Positions 1 to 10,055 of a stretch of DNA of 64,000 nt are shown here, piece by piece (the stretch's first letter is position 1; each line of letters opens with the position of its first letter). A program made the translations under genes and the position numbers. This DNA comes from Plenodomus lindquistii. Lineage: Eukaryota; Ascomycota; Dothideomycetes; Pleosporales; Leptosphaeriaceae. The notes under the pieces were generated by a model, which did no database searches, had not been told where the DNA came from, and saw only the letters and a program-made list of their open reading frames with translations. The DNA lies in NCBI GenBank assembly GCA_025504975.1, contig JANUWI010000019.1, positions 806,001-870,000 on the forward strand, given 5' to 3'.

Positions 1-731
1 CTCTCTGGATGCTGGGCTATAAACTCGGCCGCCGTAATCCTGACCTTCTTATACGCCTCCAAACTCTTATTTCCATTCGCCTCTCCTGCAGCAGCAACCG
101 TAATTGGTATCCTCGGCGTCAGCCCAATGTCCCGAGTAGACAGCTGATCCGCAACCGCAGCGTACAAGCAATGTCCATCCGCGCGTATTTCGTGTAAACC
201 AAGTCCACGTGTTTTGAGCTGCTGGGCCATGCGCTCACGTTCGATTTCGCGCGGATTGGGCGCATTGGCAGCTTCGGCTTCGGCGGTCGCGATAATCGAG
301 GCGGTTTCGGCGGCGCGGCGGGCGAGACGGGCTTTTGCGCGGTTGGGCTTCTTTTTGCGATTTGCAGTCGTGGTGTCTTCATCGCCATTTGTGCTTGGTG
401 TTTGATTTGGCGTTTTGAGGCTGAGACCTGCTAGTCGCTCTTGTGCATCTTGTGTTGATGTCTCAGAGGCATCGTCGTCGTCGTCGTCGTCGGCGGGGCC
501 AGCGGCTGGAGTATCGCCGTTCAAGGCCGCCAGTTCGCCTTCCTGCCGCTCCTTGAGCTCATGTTCGAGGCGCTCGCACTCGTCGTTTACGCCTTTTCGC
601 GTCTTTTTGGTTGCTTGTTTCTTCTTCTGCGTTATGCGCGATACTAAATCGCGTTGCTCCTTGCGGTGACGCGTTTGGAGGGCTTCGAGGGTTTCTTGCG
701 CATGCTCTGGTGTTGGGGCGTCGTCTGCCAT
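1..731 (-). CDS. OTU2: OTU-domain deubiquitinase (OTUD6/yeast Otu2 type), N-terminal part, cut by window edge
   Basis: The minus-strand frame opens with ATG at 731 (MADDAPTPEHAQ) and stays open to base 1, so the C-terminus lies outside the window. The first ~60 residues are a charged helix rich in R/K/E, as in OTUD6B/Otu2 proteins (RHRKEQRDL, then a lysine run). A seven-Asp tract follows (GTC repeat near 474-491) and then a basic stretch (NRKKKPNRAKARLARR). The OTU core begins with GLHEIRADGHCLYAAVADQL: the D-G-x-C motif with the catalytic Cys and the following Tyr is intact, so the visible part looks active. The family removes ubiquitin and, in yeast, acts on ribosome-associated ubiquitin. 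The catalytic His is not in view. No intron is seen. The gene is divergent from its right-hand neighbour. Confidence 0.9.
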   Translation of the reverse strand, partial: MADDAPTPEHAQETLEALQTRHRKEQRDLVSRITQKKKQATKKTRKGVNDECERLEHELKERQEGELAALNGDTPAAGPADDDDDDDASETSTQDAQERLAGLSLKTPNQTPSTNGDEDTTTANRKKKPNRAKARLARRAAETASIIATAEAEAANAPNPREIERERMAQQLKTRGLGLHEIRADGHCLYAAVADQLSTRDIGLTPRIPITVAAAGEANGNKSLEAYKKVRITAAEFIAQHPE

Positions 732-1698
732 TATGGAACTGACGAATGGCAGGGACGGGAGGGAGTCTGGCGTGAGGCGGGGAATGGCGTGGGCGAAAGG
801 TGGCAAGTCTTATTAGAGTATTGTCAAGAATGAAGATCGGAAGTGTGGGGGCGGTGGGGGAGATTTGTTGGTAAGGCTGTCGGCCATCCGAATACAGTTT
901 AGCCGATGGAGACATGTCAGACTTCACTGCTTCCTCAGACCTGCCATCAACACCATTCTCGTTCGCATTCTGGGTTCTAGATGTTTCATTTCCCTTTTGA
1001 TCATTGCATAATGCTGACTTTTCGATGCCGATGTGTATCCCTTTCTACTTCAACCGGTGTCTCCAAGCTCCTTGTCTTCAATTTGCGAAAGATGTCTCTT
1101 CTTGTCACGCACCCACTCATGAGCCCGACTCATAGACTAAGTATGCAATAGCGAAGAGTTGTCAGCGGGACAATAGAATCTACTACTGCATTTGTAGTAG
1201 GCCGAATATCATACATATGTATGTTTGGGTAATCCTGTATGGCCAGCATTTGAGTGAGGCATTAAGAGACCCTACCCTGTCTTCTTCCTATGTCTATCCA
1301 TCCTGGGCGGGATGTTTCAACCGATGCGGTAGAGTAAAATTATTGTTATTATCATGGATTTTGTTCACAGATCGCTTTCATTCATTTCTCATACATCTCA
1401 TCTCACCTTCGTCCTGGGTCTCGCCGCTGTATTCTGGACATGTCAATATGGCTTGTACACAGGCTTGTCACGCATAATTTCATGCTGCAGACCGTGTTCA
1501 TTGTGCAATAGTCGCAAATGGAAGGCATTGCTGATATGGTCAACGTGAACGCCTTCGCACGTGATCGTACTTTCCACACCTAGGCATCTAGAACTACTGT
1601 TTACCTCCCCAAATCTCGCCTCGCGTCCACAACGCAACTTCAATCTCACAAATTCACCACTACTACCACCACCATCACCACCACCGCCACATCCAACA
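732..1698. other. Divergent intergenic region
   Basis: About 970 bp lie between two divergently transcribed genes and probably hold both promoters. Only short open frames without coding character are present. Just upstream of the right-hand gene is a pyrimidine- and CAC-rich stretch (about 1650-1697) typical of fungal 5' leaders. No RNA gene or repeat was recognised. Confidence 0.5.
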
Positions 1699-2991
1699 AT
1701 GCCTTTCCGCGACCAAGAGGACGAAGACTTGTCGCGCGACTGCGCAACCTTCCCTGCCTACACCGACTATCTTTACGGCCCTGATCGGCGCCTCGATTTC
1801 TACCGCGAGCAAGACGTCATATTTCCGCATACCCCACAGCAGCCCATCCGATACACAAACAGCACCCCATCGCGATTGCAACCTTTCATCACAGAGAACC
1901 AAGAGTCACGGCTTGCCAGTATGGATGTTAGGTACTCTACGGACGGGCACAGTGTCGAACGCTTGGCCCCACAGTTCGTAAAATCTCTCTACATGCCAGA
2001 TGCAAACTCCCACGTGTTGCTGAACGAATCGCGCAGGCGCTTGCAGGACTTGGTCTTGGCGCAATTGGCGACTCCCACACCTTCAAGACGACAGCCGCTT
2101 CAAACTTTGACTACACCAATATCTCTTCAATCTTCCCAGCAGCGCGTCACCAGACCATCATTGCTGCAGTCATCCTCCGCGACCGATGTTGACGACGATC
2201 TTGCCTCACGTGCCCGAGGCAAGCAGCCGATCCTTGTATCCAATGCTTCTTCTAGCACTCAGCAGTCACTATCCCTCGATTACCAGATGCATATAGATGA
2301 GGAAGGAAAACCAGCTTACACAATTCCCGCACTCGTAAACGGCACTGGCGGCCCTATTTCTGTCTTAAGGCCTGGCGACGTCCTCGGCCTACAGTATGTC
2401 TTCATACCAGCAGAGCTTCGCGAAAAGATCAACGAAAGACTGATCACAGTGTGGGCGAATCTGGTTGACCCAGCTACAAGGGAGGCGGCTCTGAGAAGCA
2501 TCTTCCGTCACAGTCGGCAAGTCCATCAGTACCGCCAGCAGTGGGAGCAGAGTCAACAACAGCAACACCTAGAGCGAATGCAACCACTTGAGCAACAGAG
2601 AGCACAAGAATCTCAGCCGGAAGATCACTTGCAGATTCCACAACAGGGTCCTACGTCTTCTTTCGATGATTTAATCAGACCATTCACGCAGCTGCAATTT
2701 GAAAGGACAATGAAGGCGGATAATAGTACCCTACAAGACTTTGTCATGACCGATGCCCTTCGCGAGAACATCAACAGAATTCTGCCATGCGCGTTCGAGG
2801 CTCTGAGGATGCGGAACAGCGAGAACTTGACGGAGCGAGACGATGCAGTGATGCGGCTGAATATTATAAAGATGGCTTTGCCAGTAGAAGGCCGGCAGTA
2901 TTTTCAAGAGGGGCTAGCAAAGATGAAACACGAGATGGATAGAGGATCCCTTCCGTCGGAGGCGACTTCTCATCATCCTTGGGCGAATTGA
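1699..2991 (+). CDS. Hypothetical Gln-rich protein, 430 aa
   Basis: An intronless frame from ATG 1699 (context CAACAATG, MPFRDQEDEDLSR) to a stop ending at 2991. The frame is open further upstream, but only from a GTG, so 1699 is the first ATG. I recognise no domain. The N-terminal third is polar and acidic. A middle section (about residues 175-260) contains LRPGDVLGLQYVFIPAELRE. A strongly Gln-rich segment around residues 280-330 (QQWEQSQQQQHLERMQ) is likely coiled coil. The C-terminal ~110 residues are helical and charged (ENINRILPCAFEALRMRNSE). Glutamine-rich coiled-coil proteins are often transcriptional or scaffold proteins, but nothing here proves that. Confidence 0.7.
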   Translation: MPFRDQEDEDLSRDCATFPAYTDYLYGPDRRLDFYREQDVIFPHTPQQPIRYTNSTPSRLQPFITENQESRLASMDVRYSTDGHSVERLAPQFVKSLYMPDANSHVLLNESRRRLQDLVLAQLATPTPSRRQPLQTLTTPISLQSSQQRVTRPSLLQSSSATDVDDDLASRARGKQPILVSNASSSTQQSLSLDYQMHIDEEGKPAYTIPALVNGTGGPISVLRPGDVLGLQYVFIPAELREKINERLITVWANLVDPATREAALRSIFRHSRQVHQYRQQWEQSQQQQHLERMQPLEQQRAQESQPEDHLQIPQQGPTSSFDDLIRPFTQLQFERTMKADNSTLQDFVMTDALRENINRILPCAFEALRMRNSENLTERDDAVMRLNIIKMALPVEGRQYFQEGLAKMKHEMDRGSLPSEATSHHPWAN

Positions 2992-3532
2992 TCATACACT
3001 TTGGTGACGGGCGTGCGAGGAATCGGGAAGTATGAAGAGCTTTGGACTCTGAAGCGGATGAAGAGTATCGCACTATGAGAAGGTGGAGTAATGTGTTGTA
3101 CAGGAGCTTTCGCGTTCGCTAACCAGTACTCAAGCTCCAGCATATGCTGTCTACCAAATAATTTAACGTCGCCCATGTGTTTCCACTTCAAAAAGTGATG
3201 ATCAGGTAGCATAGAACGAGCCTTTCGCAGCCTTTTCACGTGTTCATAGCATGAGTTGATTGGGGGCGAGTGCCTTTAGTGCTAGGAATGCGCAACCAGA
3301 GTTCCGCACCCCAACCTCCACGAGTGAAAGGACAAATCACGCCAGGAAGCCCCACGTAAGAATCACACCCTCAGCACCCTCCAGCCGCCGGAAGATTCTC
3401 GCTGCCCCACCACGGTGACTACACGCCCTGCATTCCACCCCTTCCATGGTTACCATATAAGACTCAACTTCTCCGCGCGAACACTTCTCCACTAGTACAC
3501 GCTTAATACACAACAACAAGGATACCACGTCA
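2992..3532. other. Intergenic region
   Basis: The 3' flank of the Gln-rich gene and the upstream region of the small gene at 3533. Open frames on the minus strand here (2973-3239, 3337-3744) have no recognisable features and look like chance frames. Confidence 0.4.
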
Positions 3533-3817
3533 ATGCGGTCCAACTTCACCGACCAGCCGCAGCTTCCGGAGACCAAGCGTAAGTCATTCCTTAGAACACT
3601 AGGAACGCGAAGCTGATATGATCGAACAGGGCGCAGGGACGGAGGAATTCTGTCTCCTGGTGATGACTCTGGCGAGGAGTCTGGTGCAAGCGACAGCAGG
3701 GTGGCTGACGGGCGGCGGACGTATGGACGACTTGATGGGGACAAGGGGAAGTTATCGGGCGGTTCAATGGTGCCTCAGCTGGCGGCTCAGCGAGCGGGAG
3801 GTTTAGGGGGGGCTTAA
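3533..3817 (+). CDS. Small two-exon gene, 77-aa low-complexity protein
   Basis: Proposed join(3533..3578,3630..3817). Exon 1 encodes MRSNFTDQPQLPETK and ends at C|GTAAGT. The acceptor is GAACAG|GG and the joined codon is CGG, giving RRRDGGILSPGDDSGEESG and ending QRAGGLGGA. The donor is a perfect consensus and the frame stays open 60 codons past the junction, which supports a real gene. The product is small, hydrophilic and rich in Gly, Ser and Asp, with a basic RRRD patch; it has no signal peptide or membrane segment and I recognise no family. Its stop sits at the edge of an AT-rich degenerate block, so the original 3' end may have been lost. Confidence 0.4.
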
Positions 3818-3824
3818 TAGGCGG

Positions 3825-4090
3825 CTGAATTAACGTTAATGGTGGCTTAACGGGTAAGCGCTTTTACATCCCGCCGCCAGCTAATAAGTGTATACTCTCT
3901 ATAGCAAAATAATAGTTTATCCTACTATAATTATAACAAGGTAATATATTTTAGCTATAGATAGCTAAAAAGGGTTTGCTAACATTTTTAAATGCTATTA
4001 GAATTATACAGAGGGTACTTGGTGTTAACTGTATTTTATAGCGCGAATACAGCGATATGTAGCGGAGAAAATATTCAGGATTGTAAGGGA
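3825..4090. repeat. AT-rich degenerate block (possible RIP-mutated repeat remnant)
   Basis: After GC-balanced sequence, composition drops sharply at about 3825 to TA-dominated DNA (for example CTACTATAATTATAACAAGG and TAGCTATAGATAGCTAAAAA) and recovers near 4090. TpA-rich, CpA-poor blocks of this kind in ascomycetes are typically relics of repeats hit by repeat-induced point mutation. No element ends or coding remnants can be read, so the family is unknown. Confidence 0.5.
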
Positions 4091-4430
4091 AGAACACCAA
4101 TTGCTGACTCGTTTGCCCAGCGCTGTGAGCTTCGCACTTATCCATCGATCCACCCATCCTTGCTAGATACTGGTTGAACTGGCGCTTCATCCATACTGTC
4201 ATTCTGCAGAACTCTTCAGATGTAGCCGCTCTATCCTCTTGAGCGTCATAAGCAGCATCTGCGAGTTGAGCCTGTAATTCGGGCGTGAAATGGTCGCACG
4301 TAGGTCCGAAGATATTGGCCTGTGCGTCGCCCATGGGTTCTACAAACCCAGAATACTGCCGTGAATTCCAATGAAGCATTGAACAGGTGGAAGGATATCT
4401 AAATCGTCGATCCTGTGTTGCGGGCTCCAT
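3951..4430 (-). CDS. Candidate orphan protein whose C-terminus runs into the AT-rich block
   Basis: An open frame from ATG 4430 (MEPATQDRRFRYPS) to 3951, 159 aa. The first ~115 residues look like protein sequence (for example FTPELQAQLADAAYDAQEDR). The last ~45 residues are encoded inside the AT-rich block and are hydrophobic and composition-biased (YISLYSRYKIQLTPSTLCII). The likely explanation is a short gene, or the 5' part of one, truncated by the AT-rich sequence. No family recognised. It lies just downstream of the ELRN-IY gene at 4472-5456, on the same strand. Confidence 0.3.
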   Translation of the reverse strand: MEPATQDRRFRYPSTCSMLHWNSRQYSGFVEPMGDAQANIFGPTCDHFTPELQAQLADAAYDAQEDRAATSEEFCRMTVWMKRQFNQYLARMGGSMDKCEAHSAGQTSQQLVFFPYNPEYFLRYISLYSRYKIQLTPSTLCIILIAFKNVSKPFLAIYS

Positions 4431-4471
4431 TTCGTGCTTTAAACAGCCGCCATCAAGCTAATGGAGACGCG

Positions 4472-5456
4472 TTAGCGGGAAATATCCCTGCACGCGGACC
4501 AAACCGAGACCCCCGAATCATCGCCCACCTCCTCGCGAAAGACAGTCAGGCTTCCTTGCTTTGCATCAGGTCCGATCATTGCAAGCAAAACCCCTCGAAA
4601 ATAACTCAGCACAGGCCCATCCTCAATAAGACCCATCTCGTTATACCAGTTGCTGCAGTCGGGACCGTAAAACTTCTTGAGAAGCTCACGATCGAAATCG
4701 GCATTGAAACAAAAAGAAAACTCAAGCCCGAGAGGACCGTCTTCGTGATGGTCCATTGAGCCAGTCAATTCCTCAAGTTGTTCCTCGACTTCTAGCCAGC
4801 GCGGATTCGTTGACCGGAACATTCCATTGAGCTTCTTACCTAGTAGATCGTCTTCCTTGAAGCGTAGATCTAGTCCAGGTGCTCTACGGGACAGACGAAG
4901 AAGTGGAAGCATATCGGAGAACTCGCTGACATAGAAAGAGGGCACCTCAGCGACCCTCCTTGAGGTCCTGCACGAGACGCACACAGTCACACGAGCAGCC
5001 ACACTCGAAGCCACATGTTCGTCGTCAGTGAAGCAACCAGGGAAGAACGCCTCAAGAAATTTTTCTGTGCCTTCCTTCGTAGAAACCATTGGTTTCTTAA
5101 GGTACATAGGGCGAAACTCCCTGCGGATCTGGCGACATGTCTGGGCAAAGTAGAAAAACTGGAGCGGTCGGTTCTCCAGCTGCGGAACTAGAGTTTCCGG
5201 AGCGTGAAAAGGCGTGTTCTCCGTTGGCCAGATCCAGTTTGACACGAGGTCTGTATCGTGAGCAGCCGCGAGCTCATACACGCGATTGCGTAGCTCTGAC
5301 AACATGATCAGCACGATCAAGCTTTGTGAGATGCAGGTGCATACCTGAGTGTAAGTCAAGGAAGCGAAACGGCGGCTGCTCGATCGCTTTCTCGCTGTCT
5401 GCGCAATCAGTCGCTTGGCGATCAAGGAAGCTTGCAGCAAGGTCATCGGACTCCAT
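4472..5456 (-). CDS. ELRN-IY family protein (F-box-like/2EXR-like fungal domain), copy 1, 311 aa
   Basis: complement(join(4472..5295,5345..5456)). Exon 1 begins at ATG 5456 (MESDDLAASFLD), ends PPFRFLDLHS and leaves one base, G, before GTATGC. The acceptor GTCAG|AG completes Glu, giving ELRNRVYELAAAHD. The second conserved helix is FAQTCRQIRREFRPMYLKKP. A segment KEGTEKFLEAFFPGCF is nearly shared with copy 2, marking the two as recent paralogues. The tail contains MLPLLRLSRRAPGL, the PLL-type helix seen across the family. No signal peptide or membrane segment. Proteins beginning LP-x-ELRNxIY with a later C-R-Q-I-x-x-E motif are common in ascomycetes and resemble degenerate F-box modules; a role as substrate adaptor is inference. 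Confidence 0.8.
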
Positions 5457-5997
5457 ATGCTGATCGATGGGGTAGCTCTGGGGCCCAATTGCTTGGTCGC
5501 TACTTTATCAATGTTTGTTTGAGAAATTCACGGAACCCACACGCACCTCAATTCTTGAGTCGCACAGCTGCCGTTGATTCCGAATGTGGACATCGTATAT
5601 GGGGACGCTGTGACGTCGTGACTGTTTGCCCGTGTAAATGTGTGGGATTGCGCAGCCAGAGTCACCAGGTGCGAAGAATGGTGGCGGTTGAAAGTGGGGC
5701 ACGCTAGTGTCTAGTGTCACTCACTGGCAACCGTGATGGCACAAAGTGAAATGCATGGTGGATTGGACTTGGAAAATTCTACAAGAACGAAAGTGATATA
5801 TACCGATGCCAAGTGTGTGCTCAACCATGCTCTGCTCAATGAGCCCAAGATTACCCCCATCAGGAAAGTCGATCAAGGCTGAATCCCGTCAAACGACAGC
5901 CGCCTCACCTCGCTTGAGGACAAGAAATACGAGATTGGCCCAGAGAATCAGGCCAGAAAATCAAGTTTCCTAGCTGGAAACAAGACGCTCCACTCCA
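5457..5997. other. Intergenic region between ELRN-IY copies 1 and 2
   Basis: Upstream region of copy 1 and 3' flank of copy 2 (both minus strand). Short frames at 5432-5720 on both strands lack coding features. Nothing else recognised. Confidence 0.4.
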
Positions 5998-7229
5998 CTA
6001 GAGATGCGAGCCCCTTGCTTCCACCAAGATGCTCCAGCGCAGGGTCCTCCTATCGTCCGAAGGGATCAGATCTAGGGGCACAGTGGTGGTGATGTCTGAG
6101 CCTGATGGGAGGAACAACTTTGAAAATAATCCCCTCACGAATCCTTTTGCTGTACTTTCGTTAGGGCCAAGCTGACATCGTACGTTGTCAGCGAGGAAGT
6201 ACATTGCAGGGCCAATATACAGATATCCGCGTAGACTGGAGCTGAATTTGAGGGTAAACTCGATTTTTAGTTCTTCGTTAATACCACGGGCTTCAGACCC
6301 TGCACATCTCATTGACCTGACTTTATCCAGGATCCTAGTAGTGCCTGGATTGAGATTGTTGAAGAGATAATTCAGTTCTGGGCCCATCCAAACATCGTCG
6401 AACGCGATGCGCAAATTGGGCGCTCTGGGGTATAAGTGTAGCAGAGGCACAAGATTTGAAAGTTTGGCCTTGAACACGCTCCCATCTTCGCATATAGTCT
6501 CTTTTTCGGAGAAGTATATAGTGATGTCTGCCACGATCCCTGCTGCAGCGTCGTTCTCAGCGTCGTCGAAGCACCCTGGAAAGAACGCGGCAAGGTACTT
6601 CTCCGTATCGTCCTTGGTCATCACCATGGGAGATTGCAGATACAATGGTCTGAATTCTTTGCGAATGTCATGGCAGACTTGCGTCAAAGCTAGGAAGTTG
6701 CGATAGCGGTAGGGCATGTAGCGACGCAAGTCTGCTTTGCACTCGAGGTACTTGGGCTTGGAGTCGTTGTCAGAGAGAGAGGGAGCGGCGTTGATGCCCG
6801 CACCGTGATCTTGATCATCGCCGTCTTGAGGAGTGTCGTCTCCAGGGGAATTGTCATCTTCATTGTTCCCTTCTTCATTATCATCGTGTCTAGCTCCGTT
6901 GCGCTCAGTCAGATCCTTGTGGGCTTCAGGAACTGTGTCCTGGGCGAGCGCATATTCATAAACATTATTGCGCAATTCTGGTCTCACTATTAGTCCATGT
7001 CGCCTGTCCCTCCGAGACCAAACGAACCTGCGGGTAGATCAAGAAATCGAAACGGCTTGACGTCGACTGTTTCTTCAGCGGGTGTGATGGTGTTGTCACT
7101 TGGCGCCAAGGTATGCAACTGGTGAGTGTGGTATGCGATCTCGCAAGTCTGATTGTGCAGGTGCGAAAGAGTGCTGCTTGCATCAGCGTCGTGTGATTTC
7201 GCGACTGCTTGTGAGGATACATACATCAT
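5998..7229 (-). CDS. ELRN-IY family protein, copy 2, ~393 aa, with acidic insert
   Basis: complement(join(5998..6977,7028..7229)). Exon 1 is taken from the MM pair at 7229 (MMYVSSQAVAKSHD); the frame is open further upstream only from GTG. It ends KPFRFLDLPA plus G, donor GTTCGT, acceptor ACCAG|AA, giving ELRNNVYEYALAQD. A ~45-residue acidic, Asn/Asp-rich insert (DDNEEGNNEDDNSPGDD) sits between the first and second helices and is absent from copy 1. The second helix is LTQVCHDIRKEFRPLYLQSP, followed by KDDTEKYLAAFFPGCF as in copy 1. The start is uncertain because the leader has two adjacent Met codons. Confidence 0.8.
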
Positions 7230-8091
7230 GTTGGCGGCTGATACGCTGCGTATTATCAGGACCTGAGACTTGGCTGGAGAAATGTGACTGATCTGCAACA
7301 ATACCTGTGCGTGGGTGTTAAGGAAGTGTTTAAGGAGCACAGGTGAGTCGATACTGGGAATGTGGGCAAAAATTAGTTTTTTACCTTCGAGTCGATAAGT
7401 CCAAGTAGGGGTTGCAAGCGTGGAGGTGTAATATGGTGTTACGCATTCGAGGTGGGGTTACAACAGTTAGGGGAGAGCAATGACCAGGAAAAGTGGGGCT
7501 TGCTGTAAGACTTGATGGGTGTGGTAGAGAGACGAATCGCTACCTCTCTAAAGGAGGTAGGGGCTAGGCATTTATACTCCATACTCGGTACGCTAGCCGA
7601 GGCAAAGAGCCGGGACTGACACTTGTGTCTTTCCGACGCTAGCCTGAACTTGGTAGGTGACTTGCAAGAGCTCGTAGTTACGAAGTCACAGACTCTAGGG
7701 AAGCTTTTTGTGCAGCTATATAGTCCGTTCAAAATTTGATACAAGTCGCATAAATTCTAGCTGTTCACTGTATAGATAATAAGCTTGGGCTAGTGATTTA
7801 GAGTCTCTCTGTCATCTGATAGCTACTTCACAAAACATGAATCTGTATTCTCTCATCGGGTTGAGGACTCGATAAATATAAACTCCTTCATATTCGCTCT
7901 TGGTGTTTGAGCATCATGATTCATCGCGCTTGACCTGGCCACGTCTGCTAAAGAGCAAGCTATCATGAGACTTTAATACTGGTTAAGTCTCCGTACAAGT
8001 CACCCGGTGAATAATAGGTTTTCATCACCCCTCCTAGTATGTCGTAGTCATATGGTGATTACGATCTCAAAGTAATTGGCCATTTCCGCAG
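7230..8091. other. Intergenic region with a possible exon-1 relic
   Basis: Promoter side of copy 2. Near 7995-8012 the plus strand reads CTCCGTACAAGTCACCCG followed by GTGAAT. This could be a decayed family exon 1 end (FLDLHP-type) about 75 bp before the fragment at 8092; the match is weak. The minus-strand frame at 7439-7744 has no recognisable feature. Confidence 0.3.
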
Positions 8092-8174
8092 AGCTACGGA
8101 ACCTCATCTACGACATGACAATTGCATTCGACAAAGACACTGCGACGCAAATCACAAAGTACGACACGACATGA
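8092..8174 (+). pseudogene. ELRN-IY family fragment, copy 3 (start of exon 2 only)
   Basis: An acceptor CCGCAG at 8086-8091 is followed by AGCTACGG, reading (G)AG then LRNLIYDMTIAFDKDTATQ and a stop 27 codons in, at 8172-8174. The motif, the acceptor and the phase match the family's exon 2 exactly. The second helix (CRQIRxE) and everything after are missing, so this is a truncated relic. Confidence 0.65.
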
Positions 8175-8827
8175 CTTCTCATAATGACATGTTACCATCC
8201 CATGCGGCTATGCCCACGGCAAGGCTTCTGTGGGAGTTCTACTAGAGTTCTTGACCGCGTTTTGCCAGCCCACCGTCACTTAAACATTGCAAGTCGACTA
8301 CCATCTGCTTCACACTCACAGCTGTCTAGTTTGGTTTCCAGCACCTGCCGCCCCATGAGCAATCAAGTGTCTCATGCGGCTTCCTAGCATGTGATGGTAG
8401 CAAGCATTATTGTGTCTGCCTATAAGTGAATAGTCAGGATGTTCGTAGACAGAATATTCACTTATTCCTCTATCTCACACTTGGTCCCTACAGTTTTTCG
8501 ACCATCACAGTCTGTGGTGAATGGCAATGTCTCGTCCAAACTCTTTTGTATCCCCGCAACTCGAGCATTGGAGATTCACAAAGTGCGATTCCGGTTCATT
8601 TTCGGGTAAACAATTGAGCGCGGACTATCCAGGAAGCTTCTGGTCTTTCCCAAGTCGACGTCACCTCGAAATTACGTGATGGTGGTCAAAGCTCGCCACC
8701 CAGCCAGCATTGTTTACAACTCGAGTCACTCCTTCCTCTCTCCTCTTATCTCTGCCCTCCACCCACTTTCCAACGTCGTATATACACGCTTCGCAAATCA
8801 CGCTCTCTACCCCTGACACACATCGTC
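8175..8827. promoter_or_regulatory. Intergenic region; CT-rich tract and TATA-like box before the CCCH gene
   Basis: Upstream of ATG 8828 lies a pyrimidine-rich stretch (about 8728-8770, TCCTTCCTCTCTCCTCTTAT) and a TATA-like GTATATACA at 8778-8786, about 45 bp before the start codon. This is the usual layout of a strong ascomycete promoter. The rest of the interval, 8175-8700, shows nothing recognisable. Confidence 0.4.
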
Positions 8828-10048
8828 ATGCCCATCGACGGCCACTTGCCCTCTGGCTATTCGCCTCCTGGCCATTCTCCTCCCGCTGCCGTCCCTTACA
8901 AGGATCGCAAGGCTGTCGAGGGGGTGTCACCCAATCTTGATGGCCAGCGCCCGGACTTCATCTCCGAGGCAGTCTGGGCCATGTTAACACCTGCTCTCAA
9001 GTACTGGACTGTCTCTGGCTTGGTCACTCCTGAAGGTGAGTCACTTTTCTTCAGACTTTGACCATGTTACCACACTAACACGTGTATGGTATATGAACAC
9101 ATATCTGCGCCTCTATACAACAATCCGCTTCCTCTGGCCTCGATGATTGACCAGGTGGCCAAGGTCACTCGTGAGGTCGACGCCTTGCGCAAGGCCAGGG
9201 CAGGGGCTGAAGCCAAGTATCTCACCATGATCATCCCCCCCGATGCTCTGAGCAGCCAGTCCCGTAAGCTTACCGTCCCCGTTTTATGAATTGAGCTGAT
9301 CAATACGCAGTTGATACCCAGGCCTTTTACCTTGAGGAGTATGATCCAGAGGACCACGACTGGGTGCCAGGTGGGAGGTGGGACAGGCGTCCAGAGCCAG
9401 TCGACCACCCGGTTTTCCCTTGTAAGTTTCCCGTTTCCACATCCTATTCTGTTTCGTGTTGCTGACTGCTACTTCGTAGACACACCCAAAGAGGTGCAAG
9501 AGGCGTCCAGGTCGCGTACACCTCCGAACCCAGACATTGTGGCACTCCCGCGAACAGATATCGTCTCCACTGCCAACCCTCATCTCGATAAGGAGACCAA
9601 TCCTCGGCCGGTGCGACAACCCGACGGCAAGGTCACTTTCCTGTCCCCCGAAATTCCCTTACCCCCGTCCGTGTTCGTCCATCCTGCCCCGCCGCCGCCG
9701 CCACCGCCACCCAAGATAGATGCCAATAACGTCACCATCCGACCGCTTGACTTCAGACGTACAATTGGCAATAGCCGCGAGAAGATTAATCCGAATACAT
9801 ATGACGAGAGCAACTCGAGGGATCTGAACTTGTGCAAGGTCACCTTCGAGACCAAGGGAGAGTGTCCCTTACGAGCAGAATGCCCTCATCGGCATAGGTG
9901 GTTGACGGATGAAGAGATCGCGCACATTAGGAAGAGGTCAAGGAGGTTGGCAACAGGTATTTGGCCAGCTATGCGCAAGGGATCTGTTGCGACCAAGCAC
10001 TATGGCCTCACCAAACATGACTTGCGGAAGGACAACCTGGTGGACTGA
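8828..10048 (+). CDS. CCCH zinc-finger protein A, ~347 aa, four exons
   Basis: Proposed join(8828..9035,9108..9263,9311..9421,9480..10048). Exon 1 (MPIDGHLPSGYSPPG) ends at GAAG|GTGAGT. Exon 2 carries LPLASMIDQVAKVTREVDAL, exon 3 DTQAFYLEEYDPEDHDW, and exon 4 a polyproline run (eight Pro) and then CKVTFETKGECPLRAECPHRH, a C-x9-C-x5-C-x3-H zinc knuckle of the CCCH class, usually RNA-binding. The tail is basic (IRKRSRRLATGI). Introns 2 and 3 are canonical. Intron 1 has a good donor and a CTAAC branch site at 9074-9078, but no AG acceptor keeps the frame; the acceptor expected from the paralogue at 11186 falls at about 9107, where the sequence reads TG. The exon 2 start is therefore approximate. 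Confidence 0.65.
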
Positions 10049-10055
10049 GTGCTTC

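Noticed and set aside
1561..1698. N-terminal extension of the Gln-rich protein
   Set aside because: It would start at GTG and encodes a Pro/Ser-rich leader; ATG 1699 has a good context.
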